DNA from: Paracoccus acridae | GTDB lineage: Bacteria; Pseudomonadota; Alphaproteobacteria; Rhodobacterales; Rhodobacteraceae | Length of the DNA stretch: 64,000 nt | Assembly: GCF_014642735.1 (NCBI RefSeq) | Contig: NZ_BMIV01000004.1 | Span: 150,500 to 214,499 of the forward strand | Reading direction: 5' to 3' | In this document: piece by piece, positions 39,678-49,240 of the stretch | Layout: every line of letters begins with the position of its first letter | Position numbering within the stretch: the first letter of the stretch is position 1 | The notes under the pieces: generated by a model | The model's input: only the letters and a program-made list of their open reading frames with translations | The model's database searches: none | Told to the model about the DNA's origin: nothing | Position numbers and translations under genes: made by a program

Positions 39678-41636
39678 TCAGACGTCCAGTTCTTCGGCGA
39701 AGCGGGCGTTTTCCTGGATGTATTCGAAGCGCAGTTCCGGCTTCTTGCCCATCAGGCGTTCCACAAGGTCGCCGGTCTCGCCCCCCTCGTCATCGTCGAT
39801 GCTGACCCGGATCAGCTTGCGGGTCTTGGGGTTCATCGTCGTGTCCTTGAGATCCTTGGCGTCCATCTCGCCCAAGCCTTTGAAGCGCTGCACGTCGATC
39901 TTGCCGCGTCCGCCCAGGCCCTTGGCCAGCATCCGTTCCTTTTCCGCATCATCCGCGACATAGACCCGGTGCGCCCCCTGAGTCAGGCGGTAAAGCGGCG
40001 GACAGGCCAGGTACAGGTGCCCCTTGTCGATCAGCGGCCGCATCTGCGTGAAGAAGAAGGTCATCAGCAGGCTGGCGATATGCGCGCCGTCCACATCGGC
40101 GTCCGTCATGATGATGACCTTGTCATAGCGCAGGTCATCGACCTTGAACTTGGATCCCATTCCGACGCCAAGTGCTTGGCAAAGATTGCTGATTTCCTGG
40201 TTCGCCCCCATCTTGGTCGAGGCCGCGCCCAGCACGTTCAGGATCTTGCCCCGCAGCGGCAGCAGCGCCTGGTTGGTGCGGTCGCGCGCCATCTTGGCCG
40301 ACCCGCCCGCGCTGTCGCCTTCGACGATGAACAACTCGGTCCCGTCGCGGCTGGTGGCGCTGCAATCGACCAGCTTGCCCGGCAGGCGCAGCTTCTTGGT
40401 GGCCGTCTTGCGGGCGGTTTCCTTTTCCTGCTTGCGGCGCAGGCGTTCGTCCGCCCGCAGGATCAGGAAGTCCAGGATCGCGCCCGCCGACTTCGTGTCG
40501 GCCGCAAGCCAGGTGTCGAAATGATCGCGCACGGCGTTTTCGACAAGGCGCGCGGCCTCGGTCGTGGCAAGGCGATCCTTGGTCTGGCCCACGAATTCCG
40601 GCTCTCGGATGAAGCAGGACACAAGCGCACAGCCGCCGGTCAGCAAATCCTCTCGCGTGATGTTCGCGGCCTTCTTGTTGTTGATCCGTTCGCCATAGGC
40701 CCGCACGCCCTTGAGGATCGCCGACCAGAAGCCAGCCTCGTGGGTGCCGCCTTCCGGCGTGGGAACGGTGTTGCAATAGGACTGGATGAAGCCGTCGCGC
40801 GAGGGCGTCCAGTTGATCGCCCAATCCACCTTGCCCGGCGCGCCCTGGCGACGGAAATCGACGCTGCCCGCGAAGGGCCGGTCGGCATAGGTGCTGGCGC
40901 CGTGCAGCGTTTCGGACAGGTAATCGGCCAAGCCGCCGGGGAAATGGAAGGTCGCCTCGCGCGGGGTTTCGCCGTCGTCGATCTCGGACTTCCAGCGGAT
41001 TTCGACGCCGCTGAACAGATAGGCCTTGGACTTGACCATCTTCAGAAGCCGCGCGGGCTTGAAGCGGTGATGGCCGAAGATCTCCTCGTCGGCATGGAAG
41101 GTGACGGTGGTGCCGCGCCGGTTGGGGGCCGCGCCGATCCTGGCCACCGGACCCTGCGGGATGCCGCGCGAAAACCGTTGCTCGAACAGTTCCTTGTTGC
41201 GCGCGACCTGCACGATCATGCTGTCCGACAGCGCGTTCACCACGGACGCGCCGACCCCGTGCAAGCCGCCCGAGGTCTGGTAGGCATCGCCCGAGAACTT
41301 GCCGCCCGCGTGCAGCGTGCAGAGGATTACTTCCAGCGCGGACTTGCCCGGAAACTTCGGGTGCGGGTCGATGGGAATCCCGCGGCCGTTGTCGCGCACG
41401 ACCACGCTGTAATCGGCCAGCAACTCCATCTCGATCCGGCTGGCATGGCCTGCCACCGCCTCGTCCATCGAGTTGTCGAGGATTTCGGCCACAAGGTGAT
41501 GCAGTGCGCGTTCGTCGGTTCCGCCGATATACATGCCGGGACGCTTGCGCACAGGCTCCAGCCCCTCCAGCACCTCGATGGAGGCGGCGGAATAGCTGTC
41601 GGTCGCATCGACTGCGGAAAGAAGGTCGTCGGCCAT
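39678..41636 (-). CDS. parE: DNA topoisomerase IV subunit B
   Basis: 652 residues. GHKL ATPase at the N-terminus ([50 protein letters not shown]), transducer, TOPRIM ([28 protein letters not shown]) and a C-terminal region ending [11 protein letters not shown]. ParE rather than GyrB is inferred from length and these sequences; parC is not here. A LexA-type box lies 4-18 bases before the ATG. Confidence 0.93.
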   Translation of the reverse strand: MADDLLSAVDATDSYSAASIEVLEGLEPVRKRPGMYIGGTDERALHHLVAEILDNSMDEAVAGHASRIEMELLADYSVVVRDNGRGIPIDPHPKFPGKSALEVILCTLHAGGKFSGDAYQTSGGLHGVGASVVNALSDSMIVQVARNKELFEQRFSRGIPQGPVARIGAAPNRRGTTVTFHADEEIFGHHRFKPARLLKMVKSKAYLFSGVEIRWKSEIDDGETPREATFHFPGGLADYLSETLHGASTYADRPFAGSVDFRRQGAPGKVDWAINWTPSRDGFIQSYCNTVPTPEGGTHEAGFWSAILKGVRAYGERINNKKAANITREDLLTGGCALVSCFIREPEFVGQTKDRLATTEAARLVENAVRDHFDTWLAADTKSAGAILDFLILRADERLRRKQEKETARKTATKKLRLPGKLVDCSATSRDGTELFIVEGDSAGGSAKMARDRTNQALLPLRGKILNVLGAASTKMGANQEISNLCQALGVGMGSKFKVDDLRYDKVIIMTDADVDGAHIASLLMTFFFTQMRPLIDKGHLYLACPPLYRLTQGAHRVYVADDAEKERMLAKGLGGRGKIDVQRFKGLGEMDAKDLKDTTMNPKTRKLIRVSIDDDEGGETGDLVERLMGKKPELRFEYIQENARFAEELDV

Positions 41637-41639
41637 CGG

Positions 41640-41654
41640 GTTCTGCTCTTGTTC
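41640..41654 (-). promoter_or_regulatory. LexA (SOS) box upstream of parE
   Basis: On the parE strand GAAC-N7-GAAC (plus strand GTTC-TGCTCTT-GTTC), an exact match to the alphaproteobacterial LexA consensus, 4 bases upstream of the parE ATG. Confidence 0.75.
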
Positions 41655-41774
41655 TTGGTTGGGGGACTATCTCATGCTGGCGGGGTCAAGGCCAGTCCCG
41701 CCGAACAGGGCCGCGTTGCAGCGCGCCGACGGGATATGTGCACCATATCGGATGTTCCTGTGTCCGTTTCAATC

Positions 41775-42434
41775 TCACTCGGGTTCCGCCAGCCGTGCCT
41801 CCCACATCCTGCGGAAGGCCGAGCGGGACTGGCATCGTTCCAGCCAGGACATGACGGCCGGAAACTGGCTCATCAGTTCCCCGTAACCTTGGGCATAGCG
41901 CAGAACCTCGGCCAGGTTCAGGTCCGCCACGGTAAATCGTCCGCCGACCAGATGTTCGTGCGTGGACAGATGCGGCTCGATCACCTTCAGCGGGCGGATC
42001 AGCCGTTCGGCGGCATTCGCAACGATCGCCTGGTCGTCGCCCGATTGCAGGCGCGACGGCGCGTGCAGGAACAGGATCGTCAGGGCGTCCGGTTCGACGC
42101 TGGTGGCGGCGTAAAAGCTCCACTGCATCATCAGCGCGTCCTCGGCCAGGTCGGCCGGGCCAAGATCGTCGCCGTACTTGCGCGCCAGATACAGGGTCGC
42201 CGCAAGGGATTCGCCCAGGACCAGGCCGTCATCCTCGATCACCGGGATGGTTCCGGCGGGGGACAGGGCAAGGAATTCGGGGGAATGGGTGTTCAAGGGG
42301 GCATCCGGCGCGTCCGGGTCGGCCAGACGATAGGCCTGGATGACCGGAACCTGGCGAAACTCCAGCCCGATTTCGTGGCAAAGCCAGATGATGCGAGAGG
42401 CGCGCGAACGGGTGACGCCGTGAATGGTCAGCAT
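41775..42434 (-). CDS. Glutathione S-transferase family protein
   Basis: 219 residues. An N-terminal thioredoxin-like half (LTIHGVTRSRASRIIWLCHEIGLEF, with Ser likely at the glutathione site, and IPVIEDDGLVLGESLAATLYL) is followed by an all-alpha half. Substrate unknown. Divergent from ccoG. Confidence 0.85.
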   Translation of the reverse strand: MLTIHGVTRSRASRIIWLCHEIGLEFRQVPVIQAYRLADPDAPDAPLNTHSPEFLALSPAGTIPVIEDDGLVLGESLAATLYLARKYGDDLGPADLAEDALMMQWSFYAATSVEPDALTILFLHAPSRLQSGDDQAIVANAAERLIRPLKVIEPHLSTHEHLVGGRFTVADLNLAEVLRYAQGYGELMSQFPAVMSWLERCQSRSAFRRMWEARLAEPE

Positions 42435-42530
42435 GGAAAGCTCCTTCCTGGGCGCAGGTTACGTCAGCGCAGGACCGGCGGAAAGCGCGATGATCCGCGG
42501 CTTGCGCAAGGCGTGGCCGGACCCTGTCGT

Positions 42531-42544
42531 TTGATGCAGGTCAA
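42531..42544 (+). promoter_or_regulatory. FNR/FnrP-type box upstream of ccoG
   Basis: TTGATGCAGGTCAA differs from the FNR consensus TTGAT-N4-ATCAA at a single base. Centre at 42537.5; activation at -41.5 would put the start near 42579, 24 bases before the ccoG ATG. Oxygen-limited induction of the cbb3 assembly genes is expected. Confidence 0.75.
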
Positions 42545-42602
42545 GGAATCGCCCTTCGGGCCGGTCTAGACCGGGTGTCGCGAAACAGGAGCGATTCTTA
42601 CA

Positions 42603-44153
42603 ATGTCCAATTCCGAATTGGACCACCCCAGCCTTTACGCCAAGCGGGAGCCGATCTTTCCGAAACGCGTCAAGGGGCGGTTCAGGAACCTCAAATGGAT
42701 TGTCATGGCGGTGGCCCTGACGATCTATTACGTCATGCCGTGGCTGCGCTGGGATCGTGGTCCCACCATGCCCGACCAGGCCGTCCTGGTCGATCTGGCG
42801 AACCGGCGGTTCTTCTTTCTCTGGATCGAGATCTGGCCGCACGAATTCTATTTCGTCGCGGGCCTTCTGGTCATGGCGGGGTTGGGCTTGTTCCTGTTCA
42901 CCAGTGCCCTGGGACGCGTGTGGTGCGGCTATGCCTGCCCGCAGACGGTCTGGACCGACCTGTTCATCCTGGTGGAACGCTGGATCGAGGGCGACCGCAA
43001 CGCCCGCATCCGCCTGCATCGTCAGCAATGGGACGCGCAGAAGATCCGCCTGCGGCTGGCCAAGTGGGCCGTCTGGCTGGTGATCGCATTGATGACCGGC
43101 GGGGCCTGGATCTTCTATTTCACCGATGCGCCGACGCTGCTGGGCAACCTGCTGACCGGCCAAGCCCATCCTGTCGCCTATATCACCATGGCGATCCTGA
43201 CGGGGACGACCTTCCTGTTCGGGGGTTTTGCCCGCGAACAGATCTGCATCTATGCCTGTCCCTGGCCGCGCATCCAGGCGGCGATGATGGACGAGGACAC
43301 GCTGACCGTCGCCTATCGCGAATGGCGGGGCGAGCCGCGCGGCAAGACCAACGTGCGCCACCGCCCCGCGGCCGTGGCCTTCCAGGCCGAGGCGGAAAGC
43401 CATGCCGCAGGTCCCGCCGCCGGGGGCAAGTATCCGCCCGTTCCCTATCCCGGCGTCCCGACCGGCGTCGGCGGTCCGATCCCCGTCAATTCGGCGGGCG
43501 ACTGCATCGACTGCCTGGCCTGCGTGAACGTCTGCCCGATGGGCATCGACATCCGCGAAGGACAGCAGATGGAATGCATCACCTGCGCGCTGTGCATCGA
43601 CGCCTGCGACGAGATCATGGACAAGATCGGCAAGCCGCGCGGGCTGATCGACTATATGGCGCTGAGGGACGAGACCGCCGAACGCGCAGGCGCGCAGCCG
43701 AAATCGGTCTGGCGGCATATCTTCCGGCCGCGCACGATCCTGTATTTCACGCTGTGGGCCGGGATCGGGGTCGCGCTGATCGTCGCGCTGTTCGTGCGCT
43801 CGCCCTTTGACCTCAACGTCTCGCCGGTGCGCAATCCGCTGTTCGTGACCATGTCGGACGGCGCCATCCGCAACACCTATGAAGTACGCCTGCGCAACAA
43901 GCAGCACGACGCCCGCAGCTTCAGCTTCGCGGTCGAGGGCGCCGACGGCCTTGTCGTCGCGGTCGAGGGCGCGCCTTCCGCCATCGCCGAGGTTCCCGCG
44001 GACGAGACGCTGAGCCGCAGGCTTTACATCACCGCGCCGGCCGGGTCCGAGATCGCGACCCAGGCGACGACACAGCTTGACCTGGTCGTCCGGGACGAGG
44101 TTGACGGCACGACCGCATCGGTCGGCACGATCTTTCACGGAAAGGGTGAATAG
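42603..44153 (+). CDS. ccoG: cbb3 oxidase assembly ferredoxin CcoG (RdxA/FixG)
   Basis: 516-residue membrane protein with two 4Fe-4S motifs (CIDCLACVNVCP and CITCALCIDACD), membrane helices around residues 30-50, 80-105 and 155-210, CGYACPQTVWTD and a C-terminal periplasmic Ig-like domain. In Rhodobacter and Vibrio work CcoG is linked to copper reduction for cbb3 assembly. First gene of ccoGHIS, 1 base before ccoH. AGGAG lies 11 bases before ATG 42603. Confidence 0.95.
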   Translation: MSNSELDHPSLYAKREPIFPKRVKGRFRNLKWIVMAVALTIYYVMPWLRWDRGPTMPDQAVLVDLANRRFFFLWIEIWPHEFYFVAGLLVMAGLGLFLFTSALGRVWCGYACPQTVWTDLFILVERWIEGDRNARIRLHRQQWDAQKIRLRLAKWAVWLVIALMTGGAWIFYFTDAPTLLGNLLTGQAHPVAYITMAILTGTTFLFGGFAREQICIYACPWPRIQAAMMDEDTLTVAYREWRGEPRGKTNVRHRPAAVAFQAEAESHAAGPAAGGKYPPVPYPGVPTGVGGPIPVNSAGDCIDCLACVNVCPMGIDIREGQQMECITCALCIDACDEIMDKIGKPRGLIDYMALRDETAERAGAQPKSVWRHIFRPRTILYFTLWAGIGVALIVALFVRSPFDLNVSPVRNPLFVTMSDGAIRNTYEVRLRNKQHDARSFSFAVEGADGLVVAVEGAPSAIAEVPADETLSRRLYITAPAGSEIATQATTQLDLVVRDEVDGTTASVGTIFHGKGE

Positions 44154-44154
44154 G

Positions 44155-44622
44155 ATGACCAGGGAACTTACCGGACGTCATGTCCTTTTCATCACGCTGT
44201 CGGCCTTCGGCGTCATCATCGCCGTCAATCTTGTGATGGCCTTTCTGGCCGTCGGCAGCTTTCCGGGGCTGGAGGTCAAGAACAGCTACGTCGCCTCGCA
44301 GCAGTTCGACCGTGAGCGTGCGGCCCAGCAGAACCTGGGCTGGACCGCGAAGGCCGGCTATGACGGCGGGCAGATCGTGATCGAGATCGTGGACGCCACC
44401 GGCGCACATCCCATCTTGCTCGACTTCTCGGCCACCATCGGGCGGCCCACGCACAAGCGTGACGATGTGACGCCCCAGTTCGAACAGGCAGGCGGCGGCA
44501 TCTATCGCGCGCCGCTGAAGCTGGAGCCGGGGGCCTGGAACATCCACGTCCAGGCGGTCGCGCCCGATGGCACGGCATTCCGGCAGCGGCTGGACCATAT
44601 CGCAAGATCCGGGGCGAACTGA
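44155..44622 (+). CDS. ccoH: cbb3 oxidase assembly protein CcoH (FixH)
   Basis: 155 residues with one N-terminal membrane helix (VLFITLSAFGVIIAVNLVMAF) and a periplasmic FixH domain (VASQQFDRERAAQQNLGWTA is the family signature). Needed for stable assembly of cbb3 oxidase. ATG 44155 begins one base after the ccoG stop; ccoI begins one base after its stop. Confidence 0.93.
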   Translation: MTRELTGRHVLFITLSAFGVIIAVNLVMAFLAVGSFPGLEVKNSYVASQQFDRERAAQQNLGWTAKAGYDGGQIVIEIVDATGAHPILLDFSATIGRPTHKRDDVTPQFEQAGGGIYRAPLKLEPGAWNIHVQAVAPDGTAFRQRLDHIARSGAN

Positions 44623-44623
44623 C

Positions 44624-46813
44624 ATGACCGACCTGACCGCATCCGGCTTCAGCGCCTGTCCCGCCTGCGACGCGGCGCCCCTGGCGCAACGTCTGGCGCA
44701 CCGGGCCGACGTGGCGCAGGGAACGGTGATCCTCTCCCTGCCGACCGCCCATTGCGCAACCTGCATCACCGATGTGGAAACCGCCTTGACCGCGCATCCG
44801 GGCGTCCGGGCGGCGCGCGTGAACCTGACCTTGCGCCGCGTCACCGTGGATGCGCCGGGCCTGAACGCCGACGACCTGATCCCTGTCCTGGCTGGCGTGG
44901 GATACGAGGCCCACGAGCTTGACCCGGACGCCTTGTCGGCCACCACCGCCGACCGGCAGGGCCGCGACCTGCTGATGCGCATCGGCGTGTCGGGCTTTGC
45001 CATGATGAACATCATGATCCTGTCGGTCGCGGTCTGGTCCGGGGCCGAATCCGCAACGCGCGACCTGTTCCACTGGATCAGCGGCGCCATCGCGCTTCCC
45101 ACGGTGTTCTTCGCGGGCCAGCCCTTCTTCCGCAGCGCATGGGCGGCGATCCGCGTCGGACGGCTGGGCATGGACGTGCCGATTTCGCTGGCGCTGATCC
45201 TGGCAAGCGCCATTTCCGTCTATGAAACGATGCAGTCGGGCCATCACGCCTATTTCGACGCGGCGGCGATGCTCTGCTTCTTCCTGCTGATCGGCCGTTA
45301 CCTGGATCACCGCACCCGCGCCATCGCGCGGTCCGCCGCAGCCGAACTGACCGCGCTGGAGGTTCCGCGCGCCACGCTGCTGGTCGATGGCGCAGAACAG
45401 ACCGTGCCCGTGGCCAGCCTGCGCCCCGGCGACCTGATCCGCATCCGCCCCGGCGCGCGCATCCCCGCCGACGGAGAGATCACCGAGGGCCGGTCCGAGA
45501 TCGACCGCGCCCTGTTGACGGGCGAGACCCTGCCCGTGCTGGCGGCGCCCGGCCAGATGCTGTCGGCGGGCGAGGTGAACCTGACCGGTCCCCTGACCCT
45601 GCGCGTGACGGCGGCCGGCCGCGATTCCTCGCTGGCGCGGCTGACCGCCCTTGTCGAGGCCGCCGAGGCCGCACGCGGGCGCTATACATCGCTGGCGGAA
45701 CGCGCGTCACGGCTTTATTCGCCCAGTGTTCACCTCATGGCCCTGTGCAGTTTCGCAGGCTGGATCTGGGCCACCGGCGATCTGCGCCTGGCGGTGAACA
45801 TCGCGGCGGCGGTGCTGATCGTGACCTGTCCCTGCGCGCTTGGCCTGGCAGTTCCGGCGGTCGCCACGGCGGCATCGGGACGGCTGTTCCGGCGCGGCTT
45901 GCTGATCAAGGACGGCACCGCCCTCGAGCGTCTGGCCGAGGTCGATACGGTCGTCTTCGACAAGACCGGCACCCTGACCCTGGGCCGTCCCACGCTGGTC
46001 AGCGCCGATCCGCTGCCCACCGGCTTGCGTCCGGTTGCCCGCGCCATGGCGCTGGCTTCCGCCCATCCCTTGTCGGCGGCCCTGGCTGCCGCCTTGGCCG
46101 ATCACCCGGCTGCCGATCTGACGGATGTGACCGAACATCCGGGGTTTGGCGTCTCGGCCCATTGGCGGGGCAGGATGATCCGGCTGGGCCGTGCCGACTG
46201 GCTGGGCCTGGCGGACGATGAGGAACGTCCCACCAGTGCGGCCTGGCTGGCAGTGGAAGGCCATGCCCCGGTCCGGCTTGAATTCACCGACGAACTGCGC
46301 CCAGGGGCTGCCGATTGCGTGGCCATGCTTCGCAAGGCGGGGTTGCGGGTCGTGCTGATCTCGGGCGACAGGCAGGCCGCCGTTGCGGATCTGGCGGCGC
46401 GCCTTGGCATCACGGATTTCCATGCCTCCGTCGATCCTCAAGGCAAGGAAGCCATGGTGGCCGATCTTGCCGCCGGTGGCGCGCGCGTGCTGATGGTGGG
46501 CGACGGGCTGAACGACACGGCGGCGCTGGCGCGCGCCCATGCGTCGATTTCGCCGGCAAGCGCCCTTGACGCCGCAAGGGTGGCAAGCGACATGGTGCTG
46601 ACCGGCAGCGACCTTGTGCCCGTAGCCGAGGCGGTCGCGACGGCGCGCCGTGCCACCCGCCGCATCCAGGAAAACTTCGCGATCTCGATCGCCTATAATA
46701 TCGTGGCGGTGCCCCTGGCGGTGGCGGGCATGGTGACGCCGTTGATCGCGGCCCTGGCAATGTCGCTCAGCTCGATTACGGTGACGCTGAATGCGCTGCG
46801 GCTGCGGGATTGA
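44624..46813 (+). CDS. ccoI: Copper P1B-type ATPase CcoI
   Basis: 729 residues. An N-terminal heavy-metal domain (SLPTAHCATCITDVETAL, plus SACPACD at the start) precedes eight membrane helices with CPC in VTCPCALGLAVPAVAT, phosphorylation site DKTGTLTL and hinge GDGLNDTAA. It moves copper for the CcoN binuclear site. 12 bases before ccoS. Confidence 0.95.
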   Translation: MTDLTASGFSACPACDAAPLAQRLAHRADVAQGTVILSLPTAHCATCITDVETALTAHPGVRAARVNLTLRRVTVDAPGLNADDLIPVLAGVGYEAHELDPDALSATTADRQGRDLLMRIGVSGFAMMNIMILSVAVWSGAESATRDLFHWISGAIALPTVFFAGQPFFRSAWAAIRVGRLGMDVPISLALILASAISVYETMQSGHHAYFDAAAMLCFFLLIGRYLDHRTRAIARSAAAELTALEVPRATLLVDGAEQTVPVASLRPGDLIRIRPGARIPADGEITEGRSEIDRALLTGETLPVLAAPGQMLSAGEVNLTGPLTLRVTAAGRDSSLARLTALVEAAEAARGRYTSLAERASRLYSPSVHLMALCSFAGWIWATGDLRLAVNIAAAVLIVTCPCALGLAVPAVATAASGRLFRRGLLIKDGTALERLAEVDTVVFDKTGTLTLGRPTLVSADPLPTGLRPVARAMALASAHPLSAALAAALADHPAADLTDVTEHPGFGVSAHWRGRMIRLGRADWLGLADDEERPTSAAWLAVEGHAPVRLEFTDELRPGAADCVAMLRKAGLRVVLISGDRQAAVADLAARLGITDFHASVDPQGKEAMVADLAAGGARVLMVGDGLNDTAALARAHASISPASALDAARVASDMVLTGSDLVPVAEAVATARRATRRIQENFAISIAYNIVAVPLAVAGMVTPLIAALAMSLSSITVTLNALRLRD

Positions 46814-46825
46814 AAAGGAAACGTC

Positions 46826-46987
46826 ATGGAAATCCTGTCCATCCTGATTCCGGTATCGCTGGGCCTTGGCGCCGCGGGGCTTGTCGCCTTCATCTGGGCC
46901 TTACGGTCGCGTCAGTTCGAGGATCCAAAGGGCGATGCCGAACGCATCCTCAGCGACAAGTGGGACGACCGGCCCAAGCCGGACTGA
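46826..46987 (+). CDS. ccoS: cbb3 oxidase assembly protein CcoS
   Basis: 53 residues. One membrane helix (residues about 4-25, ILSILIPVSLGLGAAGLVAF) then the CcoS motif WALRSRQFEDPKGDAERIL. Needed for cofactor insertion in cbb3 oxidase. Start ATG 46826 has AAAGGAA 7 bases upstream. Last gene of the operon. Confidence 0.95.
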   Translation: MEILSILIPVSLGLGAAGLVAFIWALRSRQFEDPKGDAERILSDKWDDRPKPD

Positions 46988-46998
46988 GGGCACCGGCA

Positions 46999-47042
46999 GA
47001 CATGAAGAAGGGGCGGAGATCACTCCGCCCCTTCTTCATGTC
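46999..47042. terminator. 20-bp perfect hairpin between ccoS and dac gene
   Basis: Perfect 20-base-pair stem with a 4-base ATCA loop, 12 bases after ccoS and 17 bases after the convergent carboxypeptidase stop. The core AAGAAGGGGCGGAG pairs with CTCCGCCCCTTCTT; it lacks a long T-run but should stop or stabilise transcripts from both sides. Confidence 0.7.
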
Positions 47043-47059
47043 AAGGTGATGGCGGGCGT

Positions 47060-48733
47060 TCAGCGCCCGACCACCTGGCATTCCTGGGACCGGCTGATGA
47101 AGCGTTCGCAGACCAGTTCCGCATTGGCCTTGGTCAGGTTCGCGAAGCTTGGCTGAAAGCCCCGCTTGGTATCCGCGACATGGCGCTGTGCCCCGCCCAG
47201 GATCGCGCCATCCTGCAAGGCGCTGCGCAGCAGCAACTTTTCGGCCTCGGCCTTGGACTTGAACATGCCCAGCGTCACGCCCCAGCCGCGACCGCTGTTG
47301 GACGGCCGGGACACGATCTCCAAAGCCTCGGGGTCGGCCAGGTCGCCTTCGCCCATGGCGGCGAGGATGACCGTTTCCGAACGCGGCTTCGGCGCGGGCG
47401 AGGCCAGCAGGGACATTGAAGCGCCCCCGTCCTGCGGCACGGCCTCGGCCACGGCACGGGCGATGGCTTCAGGCTCTGCCCCTGGATTGACGGCTTGGGG
47501 CGCGGCGATGCTGGCCGTGGGGCGCGAACGTGGCGCCGGAACCGGGCGGGCGGAAGCGGCAAGGACCGGCGCGGCCAGGCTGGCCGATTGCGGCACGGGC
47601 GCGGTCTCGACGGCCGGCGCCTCTGCCACGGCGACGGGTGCGCGGCGGCTGACGGGACGGGCGCTTGCGGTCAGGGACAGCCCGCCCACCGGCGCGGCCT
47701 CGGGCGCGGTTTCGACCACGGCTGCCGTCGATGCCAGGGTAGGGCGGCTGACCCGCACGGGCGGGGCCGAGGCCGAAAGCACCAGCCGCTGCGGCTCGGG
47801 CGCGGTCGCGGCTGCCGAAGGTGCGACCTGGGCGCGGCGCACGACCCGCTGCGCCAGCAGGCGCGGTGCCTCGGGCCGGACTTCGCGCACGCGATTCGGC
47901 ACGCGGCTGAAGCCCGCGTCCAGCAGTTGCGCCATGACCTGGTTGCGATGCGCGGTCGAAGTGCCGCCCAGGACGGTGGCGACCAGCCGCTTGTTTCCGC
48001 GCTGCGCCGATGCGGTCAGGTTGAAGCCCGCCGCGCGGGTATAGCCCGTCTTGATGCCGTCCGCGCCTTCATAGGCATCCAGGAACCGCTTGTTGGTCGA
48101 GGATACCTGCGCGATCCCCGCATCCGCCGAACGACGCGAGAAGATGTTGTAATACTGCGGGAAATCATAGAACAGGCGCCGCCCCAGGATCGTCATGTCA
48201 TGGGCGGTCGAATAATGCCCTTCCTGGGTCAGGCCGTGGGCGTTGCGGAAATTCGTGTTCCGCATCCCCAGGGCACGCGCCATCTGGGTCATCTGCTGGG
48301 CAAAGGCTTCCTCGGATCCCGCAAGGCCTTCGCCGATGGCGGTGGCGGCGTCGTTTGCCGACTTGATGGCGGCGGCGCGGATCAGATAGCGCAGTTCGAT
48401 CCGCTGCCCGGCACGCAGGCCAAGCTTCGACGGCGGTTCGGCCGCAGCATTGCTGGAAACGGGGAATTGCGAATCCAGTCTGACTTGCCCCCGTTCCACG
48501 GCCGTGAAGGCCATGTAGAGCGTCATCATCTTGGTCAGGGACGCGGGATGCAGCCGCGTATCCTCGTTTTGCTTGTAGATCGGCTGGCCCGTGCGCGCGT
48601 CGATCACATAGGCGGCGAAGGGTGCCGCCGAAAGCGTCGCCGGAGCCAATACGGCCAGCAGAAGAATAGCCCACAGCCGGGCTGCTTGGGTAATACGGAT
48701 CACTGTCGCGGTCTCTCTGCCTCGGGACGGCAT
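47060..48733 (-). CDS. D-alanyl-D-alanine carboxypeptidase with C-terminal SPOR
   Basis: About 557 residues. A signal peptide (LWAILLLAVLAPATLSAAP) is followed by a penicillin-binding domain with SxxK in HPASLTKM, SxN in KSANDAA and KTG in GIKTGYTRAAG, then a Pro/Ala-rich linker of about 200 residues and a C-terminal SPOR-like part (GWGVTLGMFKSKAEAEKLL). Trims peptidoglycan pentapeptides; SPOR would direct it to the septum. Start ATG 48733 is preferred; GTG 48703 would also leave the signal peptide intact. Confidence 0.92.
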   Translation of the reverse strand: MPSRGRETATVIRITQAARLWAILLLAVLAPATLSAAPFAAYVIDARTGQPIYKQNEDTRLHPASLTKMMTLYMAFTAVERGQVRLDSQFPVSSNAAAEPPSKLGLRAGQRIELRYLIRAAAIKSANDAATAIGEGLAGSEEAFAQQMTQMARALGMRNTNFRNAHGLTQEGHYSTAHDMTILGRRLFYDFPQYYNIFSRRSADAGIAQVSSTNKRFLDAYEGADGIKTGYTRAAGFNLTASAQRGNKRLVATVLGGTSTAHRNQVMAQLLDAGFSRVPNRVREVRPEAPRLLAQRVVRRAQVAPSAAATAPEPQRLVLSASAPPVRVSRPTLASTAAVVETAPEAAPVGGLSLTASARPVSRRAPVAVAEAPAVETAPVPQSASLAAPVLAASARPVPAPRSRPTASIAAPQAVNPGAEPEAIARAVAEAVPQDGGASMSLLASPAPKPRSETVILAAMGEGDLADPEALEIVSRPSNSGRGWGVTLGMFKSKAEAEKLLLRSALQDGAILGGAQRHVADTKRGFQPSFANLTKANAELVCERFISRSQECQVVGR

Positions 48734-48766
48734 GTCGTTTGTCGCATGCCCTTGCTTAATATTCGG

Positions 48767-48795
48767 ATAATAGCACGGCATTCACGGTCATGTAA
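48767..48795 (-). promoter_or_regulatory. Sigma70-type promoter of the carboxypeptidase gene
   Basis: On the minus strand TTACAT (48790-48795), a 17-base spacer, TATTAT (48767-48772). Confidence 0.5.
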
Positions 48796-48890
48796 CCGTT
48801 CATTTGGTGTATTTTGCTGTCCTCTCTCAACCCTGGCCGGGGTTTCATCGGGCGTGAAATGGATTATATTGCTTGCGTAACAGGATCAGC

Positions 48891-49238
48891 ATGACCAGAC
48901 CGGACAGCATGGCGCACTGGATGACAGACGGCGACGGACCCGACGACCATATCGAACTGGCCGTCAAACCCCGCACGCGCACGCAGCGTCCACCGATGTA
49001 CAAGGTGCTGATGCTGAATGACGATTTCACGCCGATGGAATTCGTGGTGCATGTGCTGGAACGGCTGTTCAACATGACCCATGCCCAGGCGATCGAGATC
49101 ATGCTGACCGTCCACCGCAAGGGCGTGGCGGTCGTCGGTGTCTTTTCGCACGAGGTCGCCGAAACCAAGGTCGCGCAGGTGATGGAACTGGCGCGACGCC
49201 AGCAGCACCCGCTGCAATGCACGATGGAAAAAGAATAA
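48891..49238 (+). CDS. clpS: ATP-dependent protease adaptor ClpS
   Basis: 115 residues. Delivers N-degron substrates to Clp[22 protein letters not shown] contains the substrate-pocket acidic residues, with [14 protein letters not shown] and [20 protein letters not shown]-terminal extension is longer than in E. coli. ATG 48891 or 48906 possible. No clpA follows directly. Confidence 0.95.
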   Translation: MTRPDSMAHWMTDGDGPDDHIELAVKPRTRTQRPPMYKVLMLNDDFTPMEFVVHVLERLFNMTHAQAIEIMLTVHRKGVAVVGVFSHEVAETKVAQVMELARRQQHPLQCTMEKE

Positions 49239-49240
49239 CA

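Noticed and set aside
39969..42569. Open frame of over 860 codons antisense to parE and the GST gene
   Set aside because: Covers two confidently identified genes on the other strand, has no recognisable domain and no ribosome site.
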